A stretch of DNA of 64,000 nt from Rhizobium subbaraonis (GCF_900220975.1 NZ_OBQD01000003.1:186001-250000), one strand, 5' to 3'. Positions 42,636-53,995 are shown, numbered from the stretch's first letter. Notes: generated by a model not told the origin, from the letters alone. A program made the numbers and translations.

Positions 42636-43523
42636 TCAGGCCGCGCCGCCGCGCGTGCGCGCGACGCCGTCCTTGGCCGGCTGGTAGTTCGGATCGAGGC
42701 GTACGGCATGCGAATAGGACTTCGCCGCCTTTGCCGTCTCGCCGCGGCGCTCGTAGATCAGCGCCTGGTTCGTCCAGGATTCGGCATTGTTGCCGTCGAG
42801 ACCGATCGCGGTGTTGAAGTCGGCAAACGCGTTGTCGTCGTCGCCCTGCGCTGCATAAGAGAGGCCGCGGCCGTTGTAGGGCTCTGCCGAGCTCGGAGAC
42901 AGCGAGATGGCCTTGGAGAAATCCTCGATCGCCGGGCCGTGCTGGCCGCGCCGCTGATAGATCAGGCCGCGGTTGTGGTAAGCGCGCGGGTCGGTCGTGT
43001 CGAGGGAGATCGCCTTGTTGAAGTCGTTGAAGGCCTCGTCAATCCGGCCGGCCTGCCGATAGAGGTTGCCGCGGCCGATATAGGCGACGTCGTAGTTCGG
43101 ATTGATCTGCAGCGCCATGTTGTAGTCGGAGGCGGCCTCGGACTGCTTGCCCATGCTGCGCAGCACCAGCGCGCGGTTGGCATAGGCCTGGTAGAAGCGC
43201 GGGTTGAGCTCGATGGCGCGATTGAAATCGTCGACAGCCTTGCGGGATTCGCCGGCGCGGCCGTAGGCCGACCCGCGCACGTTGTAGCCTTCAGGATCCT
43301 GCGGGTTGGCGGCGATCACGCTGGAAAGGGAGGAGATGTTCTCCGTGGAGCCCTGGGCGCGTTCGACGCGGATGACGTCGGTGGACGTTCCGGCGCTCTG
43401 GCATGCAGACAGCGAAATCGCGGCAATGACGGTGAAGAGCGCTGCGGAGACGGGCCGGCGAAGGTCCGATGCGGGAGCAAGGCGTTTCAGGTTGGAAGTC
43501 GATTGCCCCGTGAGTGCTGCCAT
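42636..43523 (-). CDS. TPR-repeat lipoprotein (NlpI-like)
   Basis: A 295-residue outer-membrane-anchored or periplasmic TPR protein. The signal segment (about 18-40, RLAPASDLRRPVSAALF to ISLSAC) ends in the lipobox LSAC with Cys41 as the lipidated residue. From about residue 62 to 285 there are about six tetratricopeptide repeats with the usual pattern (e.g. YNVRGSAYGRAGESRKAVDDF and AYHNRGLIYQRRGQHGPAI). NlpI-like proteins are adaptors in cell-wall hydrolase turnover (family knowledge). The start is ATG 43523; a TTG two codons before has better spacing to GAGGGAC. Confidence 0.92.
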   Translation of the reverse strand: MAALTGQSTSNLKRLAPASDLRRPVSAALFTVIAAISLSACQSAGTSTDVIRVERAQGSTENISSLSSVIAANPQDPEGYNVRGSAYGRAGESRKAVDDFNRAIELNPRFYQAYANRALVLRSMGKQSEAASDYNMALQINPNYDVAYIGRGNLYRQAGRIDEAFNDFNKAISLDTTDPRAYHNRGLIYQRRGQHGPAIEDFSKAISLSPSSAEPYNGRGLSYAAQGDDDNAFADFNTAIGLDGNNAESWTNQALIYERRGETAKAAKSYSHAVRLDPNYQPAKDGVARTRGGAA

Positions 43524-43748
43524 TTTCAAGATATCGTCCCTCAACAAGGCGCTACCGCGCCAGATCCTGCATCGATTTTGGCCGTATGCGTCCGCCGCCA
43601 GGCGATTTGCCATCCGGCAATGCCAGGGCCGCATGTTCCGGCTCCTGCGCGCATTGGCTTGGCGCCAAGGCTTGTCCGACGCCACCGGCCTTTGCCGCTT
43701 TGCGGCTGCCGGGCGATGCGTCTACCTCCGGGTTGCCCCGAACGCATC

Positions 43749-43781
43749 AAAAAAGGCGGCGGCGATAGCTTCGCCCCCGCC
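43749..43781 (-). terminator. Rho-independent terminator after rpsU
   Basis: On the minus strand GGCGGGGGCGA pairs with TCGCCGCCGCC around a short loop and runs into TTTTTT. It lies about 37 bases beyond the rpsU stop. Confidence 0.85.
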
Positions 43782-43817
43782 AGACCTTGCATCTGAAAAC
43801 GTCGAAAAAACGACGGA

Positions 43818-44045
43818 TCAACGAGCCGTACGGCCGCCGCTGACCAGACCTTCGCGCTGAGCGCGCTTGCGCGCGAGCTTGCGAACGCGGCGAACGGCTT
43901 CGGCCTTTTCGCGTGCGCGCTTCTGCGACGGCTTCTCGTAGTAGTCCCGCATCTTCATTTCGCGGAAGATGCCTTCGCGCTGCATCTTCTTCTTGAGAGC
44001 GCGGAGCGCCTGATCGACGTTGTTATCGCGGACTAGTACCTGCAC
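43818..44045 (-). CDS. rpsU: 30S ribosomal protein S21
   Basis: A 75-residue basic protein of the small ribosomal subunit, which helps the anti-Shine-Dalgarno region work. The start is GTG ([19 protein letters not shown]) with AGGAACGGG upstream, and the sequence [20 protein letters not shown] and the Arg-rich tail are typical of alphaproteobacterial S21. It is monocistronic, followed by its own terminator, and divergent from sox genes. Confidence 0.97.
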   Translation of the reverse strand: MQVLVRDNNVDQALRALKKKMQREGIFREMKMRDYYEKPSQKRAREKAEAVRRVRKLARKRAQREGLVSGGRTAR

Positions 44046-44359
44046 GAGTATCCCGTTCCTTTGGTTTGTGTTGGAAGCCTCGGGGCATCAGGTCGACGAG
44101 GCAATACATAATTCGCTTCGCAGCCCGGAGGACGTGCGATTGGGAGGTCGGATACCAGATCGGCATGCGGAAGTCCAGACGGTTCGGCGCAATGCCGTGC
44201 AAAATTAACTGTGCAGGGAGCTGCTGCATGCGTCGCGCTTTCGGATGTCGCATGCAGCACAAGCGCGGCGGAATGCGTCGCAAAGAAAACGTTGTAACTT
44301 TGCCAGATTTGCTTTCTATCCACGACACGGAAATGACCCGGACATACGGAGTAAGGCGG
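44046..44359. promoter_or_regulatory. Divergent rpsU/soxB region with GCATGC inverted repeat
   Basis: A 314-bp gap without a gene. GCTGCATGCG (44223-44232) and CGCATGCAGC (44249-44258) are a perfect 10-bp inverted repeat with centres 26 bp apart, each holding the palindrome GCATGC. This is about 100 bp before the soxB ATG and is a good candidate operator for sarcosine or betaine control. Promoter hexamers are not clear. Confidence 0.55.
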
Positions 44360-45613
44360 ATGCGCAAATATTCGGTCTTCGCCGTCGCACGCGAGGCGCT
44401 GCGCGGCCACAAGGGATGGGAGCCCCAGTGGGTTTCTCCCGAGCCGCGCAAGGAATACGACGTCATTATCGTCGGCGGCGGCGGTCATGGCCTGGGTGCC
44501 GCTTACTATCTCGCCAAGGAGCACGGCATCACCAATGTGGCGGTGATCGAGAAGGGCTGGCTCGGCGGCGGCAATACCGGCCGCAACACCACCATCATCC
44601 GCTCGAACTATCTCTATGACGAGAGCATGGACATCTACGAGCACTCGCTCAAGCTCTGGGAAGGGCTCAGCCAGGAGCTCAACTACAACGTCATGTACTC
44701 GCCGCGCGGCGTTATGATGCTGTCGCACAACATTCACGACAAGCAATCCTTCAAGCGCCACATTCACGCCAACCGGCTGCACGGCATCGACAACGAATGG
44801 CTGACGCCGCAGCAGGCAAAGGACTTCTGTCCGCCGCTCGACATCTCCGCGACCGCCCGCTACCCGATCAACGGGGCGGCCCTGCAGCGCCGCGGCGGCA
44901 CCGCCCGCCACGATGCGGTTGCCTGGGGCTATGCGCGCGCGGCTTCCGACCGCGGCGTGCACATCATCCAGAACTGCGAGGTCAAGGGCATCCGGCGCGG
45001 GCCGAACGGCGAGGTTACCGGTGTCGAAACGAGCCGGGGCTTCATTGGCGCCAAGAAGATCGCGGTTTCGGCTTCCGGCCACAACTCGGTGATCATGTCG
45101 ATGGCCGACGTGCGGGTGCCGTTGCATTCGGTCCCGCTTCAAGCGCTCGTCTCCGAGCCGATGAAGCCGATCTTCCCCTGCGTCGTCATGTCGAACACGG
45201 TTCACGCCTATATTTCGCAGTCGGACAAGGGCGAGCTCGTCATCGGTGCGGGCACCGACCAGTACAACTCCTATTCACAGACCGGCGGCCTGCAGATCAT
45301 CACGCATACCCTCGACGCGATTTGCGAACTCTTCCCGATGTTCCGCCGCGTCAAGATGATGCGCCAGTGGGGCGGTATCACCGACAACACGCCGGACCGC
45401 TCGGCGATCCAGGGTGTCACGCCCGTTCCGAACCTTTTCGTCAACTGCGGCTGGGGTACCGGCGGCTTCAAGGCGACGCCGGGCTCGGCGCACCTGTTCG
45501 CGCACCTGATCGCCAAGGGCGAGCCGCATAAGCTGGCCTCCGGGCTGACCCTCGACCGCTTCCGGACGGGACGTCTGATCGACGAGGCCGCGGCTGCCGC
45601 GGTGGCGCACTGA
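44360..45613 (+). CDS. soxB: Sarcosine oxidase subunit beta
   Basis: A 417-residue FAD/FMN-binding subunit of heterotetrameric sarcosine oxidase, which demethylates sarcosine to glycine with oxygen and tetrahydrofolate, giving peroxide and methylene-THF. The dinucleotide loop is DVIIVGGGGHGLGAAYYLA, followed by GGGNTGRNTTIIRSNY typical of SoxB. ATG 44360 is used because SoxB begins MRKYSVFAVAREALRG; ACGGAGTAAGGCGG is ahead. The long upstream frame is not coding. First gene of soxBDAG, 64 bp before soxD. Confidence 0.96.
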   Translation: MRKYSVFAVAREALRGHKGWEPQWVSPEPRKEYDVIIVGGGGHGLGAAYYLAKEHGITNVAVIEKGWLGGGNTGRNTTIIRSNYLYDESMDIYEHSLKLWEGLSQELNYNVMYSPRGVMMLSHNIHDKQSFKRHIHANRLHGIDNEWLTPQQAKDFCPPLDISATARYPINGAALQRRGGTARHDAVAWGYARAASDRGVHIIQNCEVKGIRRGPNGEVTGVETSRGFIGAKKIAVSASGHNSVIMSMADVRVPLHSVPLQALVSEPMKPIFPCVVMSNTVHAYISQSDKGELVIGAGTDQYNSYSQTGGLQIITHTLDAICELFPMFRRVKMMRQWGGITDNTPDRSAIQGVTPVPNLFVNCGWGTGGFKATPGSAHLFAHLIAKGEPHKLASGLTLDRFRTGRLIDEAAAAAVAH

Positions 45614-45677
45614 ACCCATTTTCCCCGCGCGCCCGGCAAGCTCATCGGTGCTGCCGGTGCGGGACAGGAGAGACCGC

Positions 45678-46022
45678 ATGCTACTGATCTATTGCCCCTA
45701 TTGCGAGGAAGAGCGCTCCGAGCTCGAGTTCCGCCACGGCGGCGATGCGCATATCGCACGTCCGACCAACATCGCCGACATCACAGACGAGGAGTTCGCG
45801 GAGTTCTTCTTCCTGCGCGACAACCCCAAGGGCCTCATCTTCGAGCGTTGGCGCCACATCCATGGTTGCGGCCGCTTCTTCAATGCCGCGCGCGATACCG
45901 TCAGCGACAAGTTCTACGCCAGCTACAAGGCCGGCGAGCCAAAGCCCGATCTATCAGCCGTCCATCCGGCCACGGAGAAGACGGTCGAGACCTATGAAGC
46001 CACGGAAGGGACTGCGAAATGA
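45678..46022 (+). CDS. soxD: Sarcosine oxidase subunit delta
   Basis: A 114-residue small subunit. The N-terminal zinc motif CPYCEEERSELEF is visible, with a later HGCGRFFNAARDT giving the fourth ligand area. It binds alpha and beta in the complex. AGGAGAGACCGC precedes ATG 45678. Its end overlaps the soxA start by 4 bp (ATGA). Confidence 0.95.
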   Translation: MLLIYCPYCEEERSELEFRHGGDAHIARPTNIADITDEEFAEFFFLRDNPKGLIFERWRHIHGCGRFFNAARDTVSDKFYASYKAGEPKPDLSAVHPATEKTVETYEATEGTAK

Positions 46023-49012
46023 GCGGCGCCAATCGCATTGCCGGTCAGGGCCGCCTGACGCCAGCCAGGACTGCGCGATTCACCTTTGACGGAAAGAGCT
46101 ATGAGGCGCTGGAGGGCGATACCGTCGCCTCGGCGCTGCTTGCCAACGGCGTCCACCTCGTCGGCCGTTCGTTCAAGTATCACCGGCCGCGCGGCATCGT
46201 GTCCGCCGGTCCCGAAGAGCCGAATGCACTGATCGACGTCGCCCGCGATACCGCACGTCGCCAGCCGAACGTGCGCGCCACGGTGCAGGAAGTCTTCGAC
46301 GGCATGAAGGTGACCTCGCAGAACCGCTGGCCGTCGCTCACCTTCGACGTGGGCGGGCTGAACAACCTGATGTCGCCGTTCTTCGCCGCCGGCTTCTACT
46401 ACAAGACCTTCATGTGGCCGAAGGCTGCGTGGGAGAAGGTTTACGAGCCCGTCATCCGTCGCGCCGCCGGCCTCGGAACGGCGCCCACGGAAGAAGATCC
46501 GGACCACTATGCAAACCGCTACGCCACCTGCGACGTCCTTGTCGTCGGCGCAGGGGTGGCGGGACTTTCGGCTGCGCTGTCGGCAGCTGCGACCGGCGCC
46601 CGTGTCATCCTTTGCGACGAGCAGCCCGAGGTCGGCGGTGCGCTGCACTACGACCGTTCAGTCACCGTTGATGGCAAGGAAGGGTTCGTCTGGGCGCAGG
46701 AGGCGGCCGCAAGGCTTGCGGCGATGGACAACGTCACCGTGCTGTCCCGCACCACGGCGTTCGGCTACTACAACCATAATTTCGTCGGTCTCGTCGAACG
46801 CGTGACCGACCATGTCGCCCGCCCCGACCGCAAGGCGCCGCGCGAGCGGCTGTGGCAGGTGCGCGCCAAGCGCGTCATCCTCGCCACCGGCGCGATCGAA
46901 CGGCACATGGTGTTCGGCAACAACGACCGTCCAGGCATCATGCTGGCGTCGGCCGCGCGCACCTATCTCAACCATTTCGGCGTCGCCGTCGGCAAGAAGG
47001 TGGCGATCTATACGGCCAACGATTCGGCCTACGAGGCCGCGTTCGACCTGAAGCGCGCCGGGGTACAGATCGCCGCCATCGTCGACAGCCGCGGCAAGCC
47101 GGGTGATGCCGTCCTTAACGAGGCCCGCAGCCACGGCATCGAGGTGCTGACCGGCCATTCGGTGGTCGACACCAAGGGCCATCGCCGCGTCTCCGCCATC
47201 ACCGTCGTGCGCAACGGCGGCGGTGGCAAGCGCTCGATCACGGTTGACGCGCTGCTGACCTCGGCCGGATGGACGCCTTCGGTGCATCTGTTCTCGCAGT
47301 CGCGCGGCAAGGTCGCCTACAATGCCGAGACCGGGCAGTTTCTGCCGGGCACCTATGCGCAGGACTGCCTGTCGGTTGGCGCCTGCAACGGCACGATTGG
47401 TCTGCAGGCCACGATCGAGGAGGCGCTTGCGGCCGGCGAGCTGATGGCGCGTGCGACCGGCAACGACGGCGGCGAGAAGGTCGAACTGCGCGGCGAAAAC
47501 GCCTTCGAATGGACCGGCGGCATGGCGGGTGCGGCGGAAGGCGCGGGTGCGGATACGAACGTCAAGGCTTTCATCGACTTCCAGAACGACGTTTGCGCCA
47601 AGGACATCCGCCTTGCCGTGCGCGAGGGCATGCACTCGATCGAGCACATCAAGCGCTTCACCACAAACGGCATGGCGACCGACCAGGGCAAACTTTCCAA
47701 CCTGCACGGGCTTGCGATCGCTGCCGAGACGCTGGGCCGCGAGATCCCGAAGGTGGGCCTTACCACCTTCCGCGCGCCTTATACGCCGGTGACGTTCGGA
47801 ACGATCATCAACCATTCCCGTGGCGACCTGTTCGATCCGGCCCGCAAGACGCCGATGCATGCCTGGGAGGCGGCGCACGGCGCCATCTTCGAGGACGTCG
47901 GCAACTGGAAGCGCGCCTGGTACTACCCGCGCGCCGGCGAGACCATGCAGGAGGCGGTCGACCGCGAGTGCCGAACGGTGCGCGAGGTCGCAGGCCTGTT
48001 CGATGCCTCCACGCTCGGCAAGATCGAGGTGGTCGGCCCGGACGCGGCAGAATTCCTCAATCTCATGTATACCAACGCCTGGGATACGCTGAAGCCCGGC
48101 CGCTGCCGCTACGGCATCATGCTGCGCGAGGATGGCTTCGTCTATGACGACGGCGTCGTCGGCCGCATCGCCGAGGACCGCTTCCACGTCACCACCACCA
48201 CCGGCGGCGCGCCGCGGGTGATGAACCACATGGAAGACTACCTCCAGACCGAGTTCCCGCACCTGAAGGTGTGGCTGACCTCCACCACGGAACAGTGGGC
48301 GGTCATCGCCGTGCAGGGGCCGAAGGCGCGCGAGATCATCGCGCCGCTCGTCGAAGGCATCGACATCTCCAACGAGGCTTTCCCGCACATGAGCGTCCGC
48401 GAGGGCAAGATCTGCGGCGTGCCGACGCGGCTGTTCCGGATGTCGTTCACCGGCGAGGCGGGCTTTGAGGTCAACGTTCCCGCCGACTACGGCCAGGCGG
48501 TGTGGGAAGCGATCTGGGCCAGGGCGGAGGCGCTCGGCGCCTGCGCCTACGGCACGGAGACCATGCACGTGCTGCGCGCCGAGAAGGGCTACATCATCGT
48601 CGGCCAGGACACCGACGGCACGGTTACGCCTTTTGACGCCGGTCTGGCCTGGGCGGTTTCGAAGAAGAAGACCGACTTCGTCGGCATTCGCGGCCTGAAA
48701 CGGCCGGATCTCGTCAAGGAGGGCCGCAAGCAGCTTGTCGGCCTCAGGACCAAGGATCCGAAGCTGGTGCTGGAGGAGGGGGCGCAGATCGTCGCCGATC
48801 CGAACCAGCCGGTGCCGATGAAGATGCTCGGCCACGTTACGTCGGCCTACTGGTCGGAGAATTGCGGCCACTCGATCGCGTTTGCGCTGGTGGAGGGTGG
48901 TCATTCCCGGACGGGGCAGACGCTCTACGTGCCGATGCCAGACCGCACGGTCGCGGTCGAGGTGACGGACATGGTGTTCATCGACAAGGAAGGAGTTCGC
49001 CTCAATGGCTGA
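46019..49012 (+). CDS. soxA: Sarcosine oxidase subunit alpha
   Basis: A 997-residue NAD- and folate-binding subunit. In order: an N-terminal 2Fe2S-like fold without a cluster (about 1-100, RFTFDGKSYEALEGDT), a pyridine-nucleotide domain with VVGAGVAGLSAALSAAATGA (about 178-200), a long linker, and a C-terminal aminomethyltransferase (GcvT-like) folate domain (about 620-990, with GEAGFEVNVPADYG and HVLRAEKGYIIVGQDTDG). Length agrees with the family. It overlaps soxG by 8 bp. Confidence 0.96.
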   Translation: MSGANRIAGQGRLTPARTARFTFDGKSYEALEGDTVASALLANGVHLVGRSFKYHRPRGIVSAGPEEPNALIDVARDTARRQPNVRATVQEVFDGMKVTSQNRWPSLTFDVGGLNNLMSPFFAAGFYYKTFMWPKAAWEKVYEPVIRRAAGLGTAPTEEDPDHYANRYATCDVLVVGAGVAGLSAALSAAATGARVILCDEQPEVGGALHYDRSVTVDGKEGFVWAQEAAARLAAMDNVTVLSRTTAFGYYNHNFVGLVERVTDHVARPDRKAPRERLWQVRAKRVILATGAIERHMVFGNNDRPGIMLASAARTYLNHFGVAVGKKVAIYTANDSAYEAAFDLKRAGVQIAAIVDSRGKPGDAVLNEARSHGIEVLTGHSVVDTKGHRRVSAITVVRNGGGGKRSITVDALLTSAGWTPSVHLFSQSRGKVAYNAETGQFLPGTYAQDCLSVGACNGTIGLQATIEEALAAGELMARATGNDGGEKVELRGENAFEWTGGMAGAAEGAGADTNVKAFIDFQNDVCAKDIRLAVREGMHSIEHIKRFTTNGMATDQGKLSNLHGLAIAAETLGREIPKVGLTTFRAPYTPVTFGTIINHSRGDLFDPARKTPMHAWEAAHGAIFEDVGNWKRAWYYPRAGETMQEAVDRECRTVREVAGLFDASTLGKIEVVGPDAAEFLNLMYTNAWDTLKPGRCRYGIMLREDGFVYDDGVVGRIAEDRFHVTTTTGGAPRVMNHMEDYLQTEFPHLKVWLTSTTEQWAVIAVQGPKAREIIAPLVEGIDISNEAFPHMSVREGKICGVPTRLFRMSFTGEAGFEVNVPADYGQAVWEAIWARAEALGACAYGTETMHVLRAEKGYIIVGQDTDGTVTPFDAGLAWAVSKKKTDFVGIRGLKRPDLVKEGRKQLVGLRTKDPKLVLEEGAQIVADPNQPVPMKMLGHVTSAYWSENCGHSIAFALVEGGHSRTGQTLYVPMPDRTVAVEVTDMVFIDKEGVRLNG

Positions 49013-49553
49013 ACAAGCACTCCGCAAGGCGCCGCTGGGCGGCTTCCACGGCGGCTCCGCCGTAGCTCACGTCACCGCCGCCGGCCCGGCCTCGCGCCTG
49101 TCGTTGCGCGCAGGCGCGGATGCAGTGTCCGCCCTGTCGAAGGCGCTCGGCCTCGATCTGCCGACGAGGCCGAAGACATCGGCTTCGTCGGACGGCAGGC
49201 ACGCGCTGTGGCTCGGCCCGGACGAATGGCTGCTGATCGACGAGAACGGTGCGGACCTCGCCGCATTGGCCGCCAAGGCCGACGTGCTTCATTCGGCGGT
49301 CGACGTCTCCCATCGCAACACGGCGGTGCTGGTGTCCGGAACGAAGGCGGCGGTAGCGATCGCCAGCGCCAGCCCGCACGACCTCTCGCCGGCCGTCTTC
49401 CCGGTCGGCGCCTGCGCGCGCACCGTTCTCGGCAAGATCGAGGTGGTGATCTTCCGTACGGGCGAGCAGGACTTCCGCGTCGAATGCTGGCGTTCGTTCG
49501 CACCCTACGCCTTCGGCCTGCTGGCGGAAGGGGCGGAAGACGCAGGGCTTTGA
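49005..49553 (+). CDS. soxG: Sarcosine oxidase subunit gamma
   Basis: A 182-residue GcvT-related subunit that packs on alpha. Typical blocks: WLGPDEWLLIDENG and VVIFRTGEQDFRVECWRSF with PYAFGLLAEGA at the end. Its start lies inside soxA. Last gene of the unit before a strong bidirectional terminator. Confidence 0.93.
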   Translation: MAEQALRKAPLGGFHGGSAVAHVTAAGPASRLSLRAGADAVSALSKALGLDLPTRPKTSASSDGRHALWLGPDEWLLIDENGADLAALAAKADVLHSAVDVSHRNTAVLVSGTKAAVAIASASPHDLSPAVFPVGACARTVLGKIEVVIFRTGEQDFRVECWRSFAPYAFGLLAEGAEDAGL

Positions 49554-49576
49554 CAGAGCCCTCAGTTCAAGCGATC

Positions 49577-49614
49577 AAAAAGGGCTGCGACCGTACCGGT
49601 TGCAGCCTTTTTTT
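49577..49614. terminator. Bidirectional terminator between soxG and the MaoC gene
   Basis: AAAAAGGGCTGCGACC pairs with GGTTGCAGCCTTTTTTT around GTACC, giving a long stem with A- and T-runs at its two ends. It serves the convergent soxG and MaoC transcripts. Confidence 0.93.
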
Positions 49615-49659
49615 ATTGGAGCGGCGTGAGCGTCGTTCTGCAGGCGCGCTTGCTTCGGC

Positions 49660-50148
49660 TCACGCGTCTTCCGGCCGGTCCTTGGGGTCGAACTGGATGA
49701 TGGTCATCCAGTTGGCGGTCAGTGCAGGCTTCCGCTCGTTCTCGATTTCCACCGTGACGTCGTAGGTGACCATCAGCATGCCAGCCCCGCGAAAGCGCGC
49801 GTCCGCCATCCTGAATCGGCCACGCACGCGCGCGCCGCATTTTACCGGCGTCATGAAGCGCACCTTCTCGAAGCCATAGTTGATGCCCATCGTCTGTTCG
49901 AGCACGCGCGGCACGCAGTCGAAATTCATCGCCGACAGAAGCGACAGCGACAGGAAGCCGTGCGCTATCGTGCCGCCGAAAGGCGTTTCCGCTGCGGCGC
50001 GGACGGGATCGGTGTGGATGAACTGGTGATCCTCCGTCGCCTGGGCGAAACGGTCGATCATGGTCTGGTCCACCGTGAACCACTTCGACACGCCAATCTC
50101 CTCGCCGACAAGGCCCCTTACGTCGGTGAGATGGATTTCGCGAGGCAT
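49660..50148 (-). CDS. MaoC-family dehydratase / (R)-specific enoyl-CoA hydratase-like
   Basis: A 162-residue hot-dog-fold protein. The hydratase dyad is present in the motif DRFAQATEDHQFIHTDPVRA (Asp and His), followed by TPFGGTIAHGFLSLSLL. Members hydrate enoyl-CoA in beta-oxidation or PHA metabolism. ATG 50148 has AAAGGACCGTTG ahead; ten in-frame upstream residues are left out. It stands alone, 105 bp past the stop of glgX. Confidence 0.93.
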   Translation of the reverse strand: MPREIHLTDVRGLVGEEIGVSKWFTVDQTMIDRFAQATEDHQFIHTDPVRAAAETPFGGTIAHGFLSLSLLSAMNFDCVPRVLEQTMGINYGFEKVRFMTPVKCGARVRGRFRMADARFRGAGMLMVTYDVTVEIENERKPALTANWMTIIQFDPKDRPEDA

Positions 50149-50253
50149 CAACGGTCCTTTCACAAGCCCAGGGTGCAAAGCTATGGCGATGTTTAGAGCG
50201 ACGGATGGGGAAAGGAAAGCATTCTGTTCGTACAGGCGATTTCGACCTGCCGG

Positions 50254-52221
50254 TCAAGGGTGCTGAATGAGGATGTCGATGCTGCGTGGAGCGATTTCGC
50301 TTGCGGGACCGCCGCCATGGGAAAGCAGACTGTGCCAGCTGCCGGAGCCCGGGCAGGGGAGTGCCAGAGGCACGCCGTCCCTTCCCCTGTTGACGCAAAC
50401 GGCGAGGCGGACCTTGCTGCCGCCGAGCGCGTCATGCGATGCGAGGAGCATCACGAAGGAGGAGGCGAGCGGATTGTCCCAGTCGCCTGTCTGCATCGGC
50501 AGGCCGTCCGGGCGTAACCACTCGACGTCGCCCCGGCCGGTCAGGAACGCGGTATCGGAAAAGACGTCGAAGCGGCGGCGGATTGCGGCGAGCGCTGCGG
50601 TGTGCTCGACAAGTTCCGCATCGAGTGCCGACCAGTCGAGCCAGGTGATGGCATTGTCCTGGCAATAGGCGTTGTTATTGCCGTGCTGGCTGCGGCCGCC
50701 TTCGTCGCCTGCCGTCAGCAGAACCGCGCCCTTCGAGACGAAGAGTGTTGAGAGGAGCGCCATCGCGTCGCGCTGACGGGCCGCGCGAACCACGGGGTCA
50801 CCCGTCTCCCCTTCAGCACCGTTGTTCCATGAATGATTGTCGTTGTGGCCATCGCGGTTGTCCTCGCCATTGGCCTCGTTGTGTTTGCGGCCGTAGGAGA
50901 CGAGGTCCATCAGGGTGAAGCCGTCATGGGCGGCGACGAAATTGACGCTGCGGGTGCGCGTCGCGCCGTCGCGCTGGAAGACATTCGACGAGCCGCAAAG
51001 GGCGGTGGCGAAGGTGCCGAGACGCCCGGGATCACCGCGCCAGAACAGCCTGACATCGTCGCGGAAGCGGTCGTTCCATTCGAGGAAATCGGGAGGGAAA
51101 TTGCCAAGCTGATAGCCGCCGGGGCCGATGTCCCAGGGTTCGGCGATCAGCACCCGGTCGGACAGGACGGGATCGACGTGGATCTCCTCGAACAGGGCGG
51201 CCTTCGGGTCGAAGCCGTGCGCGCTGCGTCCCAGGATCGAGGCGAGGTCGAAGCGGAAGCCATCGACGCCGGCATTGACGACGAAATGGCGCATGCTGTC
51301 GAGGATCAGGCGGCGCACGACGGGATGGTCGCAAGCCATCGTGTTGCCGCAGCCGGTATCGTTGACGAGCTCTCCCGGGCGGTCGGCGACGTGGCGATAG
51401 TAGGTCAGGTTGTCGAGGCCGCGCATGGAAAGCGTGGCCCCCTGCCGGTCGCTCTCGCCCGAATGATTGAACACCAGGTCCAGGATGACGCCGATCCCTT
51501 CGGCGTGCAGGGCTGCCACAGTCGAGGCGAGCTCTTTCACGCCGCCGGGTGCCAGGCGCGGATCCAATGCCATCAGTGCCACGGGGTTGTAGCCCCAGCT
51601 GTTGTGAAGGCCGAGCGGGGGGAGATGACGCTCGTCGATCCAGGCGACGATCGGCATGAGCTCGACTGCATCGACGCCAATGCGCTTCAGATGAGCGATA
51701 ACGGCGGGATGAGCCAGAGCGGCGATCGTGCCCCGGATCTCCGGCGGCACTTCGGGATGCAGCATGCTGAAAGCCCGCACGGCGACTTCGTAGATCACTG
51801 CGCCCGGAGCGAGAAGCGGCGCCTTGACGTCGGCGAGCCGGTCAACCGTCAGAACAGCCTTCGGCACGAGGTCGGCGGTATCCTCGCCGAACCGAGTGAG
51901 GCGGGCGTCGTGAACGAAGGGGCGATCGAGCTCTCTGGCATAGGGATCGACGAGAAGCTTGCTCGGATCGAACCAGAGGCCATGGTCGGGGGCGTAGACG
52001 CCCTCGGCCCGCAGGCCGTAGCGGGCGCCGGCGCCCAGTCCCGGGACGAAAGCATGGTGCAGGTCGCCCTTGCGCCGCATCGGAACGCGCCGGATTTCCT
52101 GCCGCCCCTCCTCGTCGAACAGGCAGAGGTCGATGCGGCTGGCATCGCGCGAGCGGACGATGAAGGCTGCCCCGTCCTCGACTGTCGATGCTCCCAATGT
52201 GGTCCCGATCGCTTCTGGCAT
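50254..52221 (-). CDS. glgX: Glycogen debranching enzyme
   Basis: A 655-residue GH13 isoamylase-type enzyme that removes branches trimmed by GlgP. N-terminal CBM48-like domain (VRSRDASRIDLCLFDEEG), then the barrel: YNPVALMALDPRLAPGG, VFNHSGESDR, nucleophile Asp in GVDGFRFDLASIL, acid Glu in VLIAEPWDIGPGGY, and NFVAAHDGFTLMDLVSY. Last gene of the glg array; a strong hairpin and 142 bp separate it from pgm, so expression may be lower or separate. The start is ATG 52221 with only a weak ribosome-binding site. Confidence 0.95.
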   Translation of the reverse strand: MPEAIGTTLGASTVEDGAAFIVRSRDASRIDLCLFDEEGRQEIRRVPMRRKGDLHHAFVPGLGAGARYGLRAEGVYAPDHGLWFDPSKLLVDPYARELDRPFVHDARLTRFGEDTADLVPKAVLTVDRLADVKAPLLAPGAVIYEVAVRAFSMLHPEVPPEIRGTIAALAHPAVIAHLKRIGVDAVELMPIVAWIDERHLPPLGLHNSWGYNPVALMALDPRLAPGGVKELASTVAALHAEGIGVILDLVFNHSGESDRQGATLSMRGLDNLTYYRHVADRPGELVNDTGCGNTMACDHPVVRRLILDSMRHFVVNAGVDGFRFDLASILGRSAHGFDPKAALFEEIHVDPVLSDRVLIAEPWDIGPGGYQLGNFPPDFLEWNDRFRDDVRLFWRGDPGRLGTFATALCGSSNVFQRDGATRTRSVNFVAAHDGFTLMDLVSYGRKHNEANGEDNRDGHNDNHSWNNGAEGETGDPVVRAARQRDAMALLSTLFVSKGAVLLTAGDEGGRSQHGNNNAYCQDNAITWLDWSALDAELVEHTAALAAIRRRFDVFSDTAFLTGRGDVEWLRPDGLPMQTGDWDNPLASSFVMLLASHDALGGSKVRLAVCVNRGRDGVPLALPCPGSGSWHSLLSHGGGPASEIAPRSIDILIQHP

Positions 52222-52326
52222 CCTGTCGAAACGTCTCCGCTGGAAGGCTTCAGGAAGGGAGATTCCCCTGATGGAGAGCAGTGCAGCGACAGAACGCCCG
52301 TCGTTCCTGTTCGCCCCGCAGTGTCC

Positions 52327-52357
52327 GGCACCCGTCCCTTCGAAAGGGGCGGGTGCC
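52327..52357 (-). terminator. Strong hairpin between pgm and glgX
   Basis: GGCACCCGTCCCTT and AAGGGGCGGGTGCC form a 14-bp stem with one wobble and a CGA loop, starting just after the pgm stop on the minus strand. No T-run follows, so it may only attenuate or protect the pgm 3' end rather than fully stop transcription. Confidence 0.6.
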
Positions 52358-52363
52358 GCAGCC

Positions 52364-53995
<1,632 letters not shown>

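Noticed and set aside
46658-49027. Long minus-strand open frame (789 aa) opposite soxA
   Set aside because: Mirror of the soxA frame in GC-rich DNA; no motifs, no ribosome-binding site.
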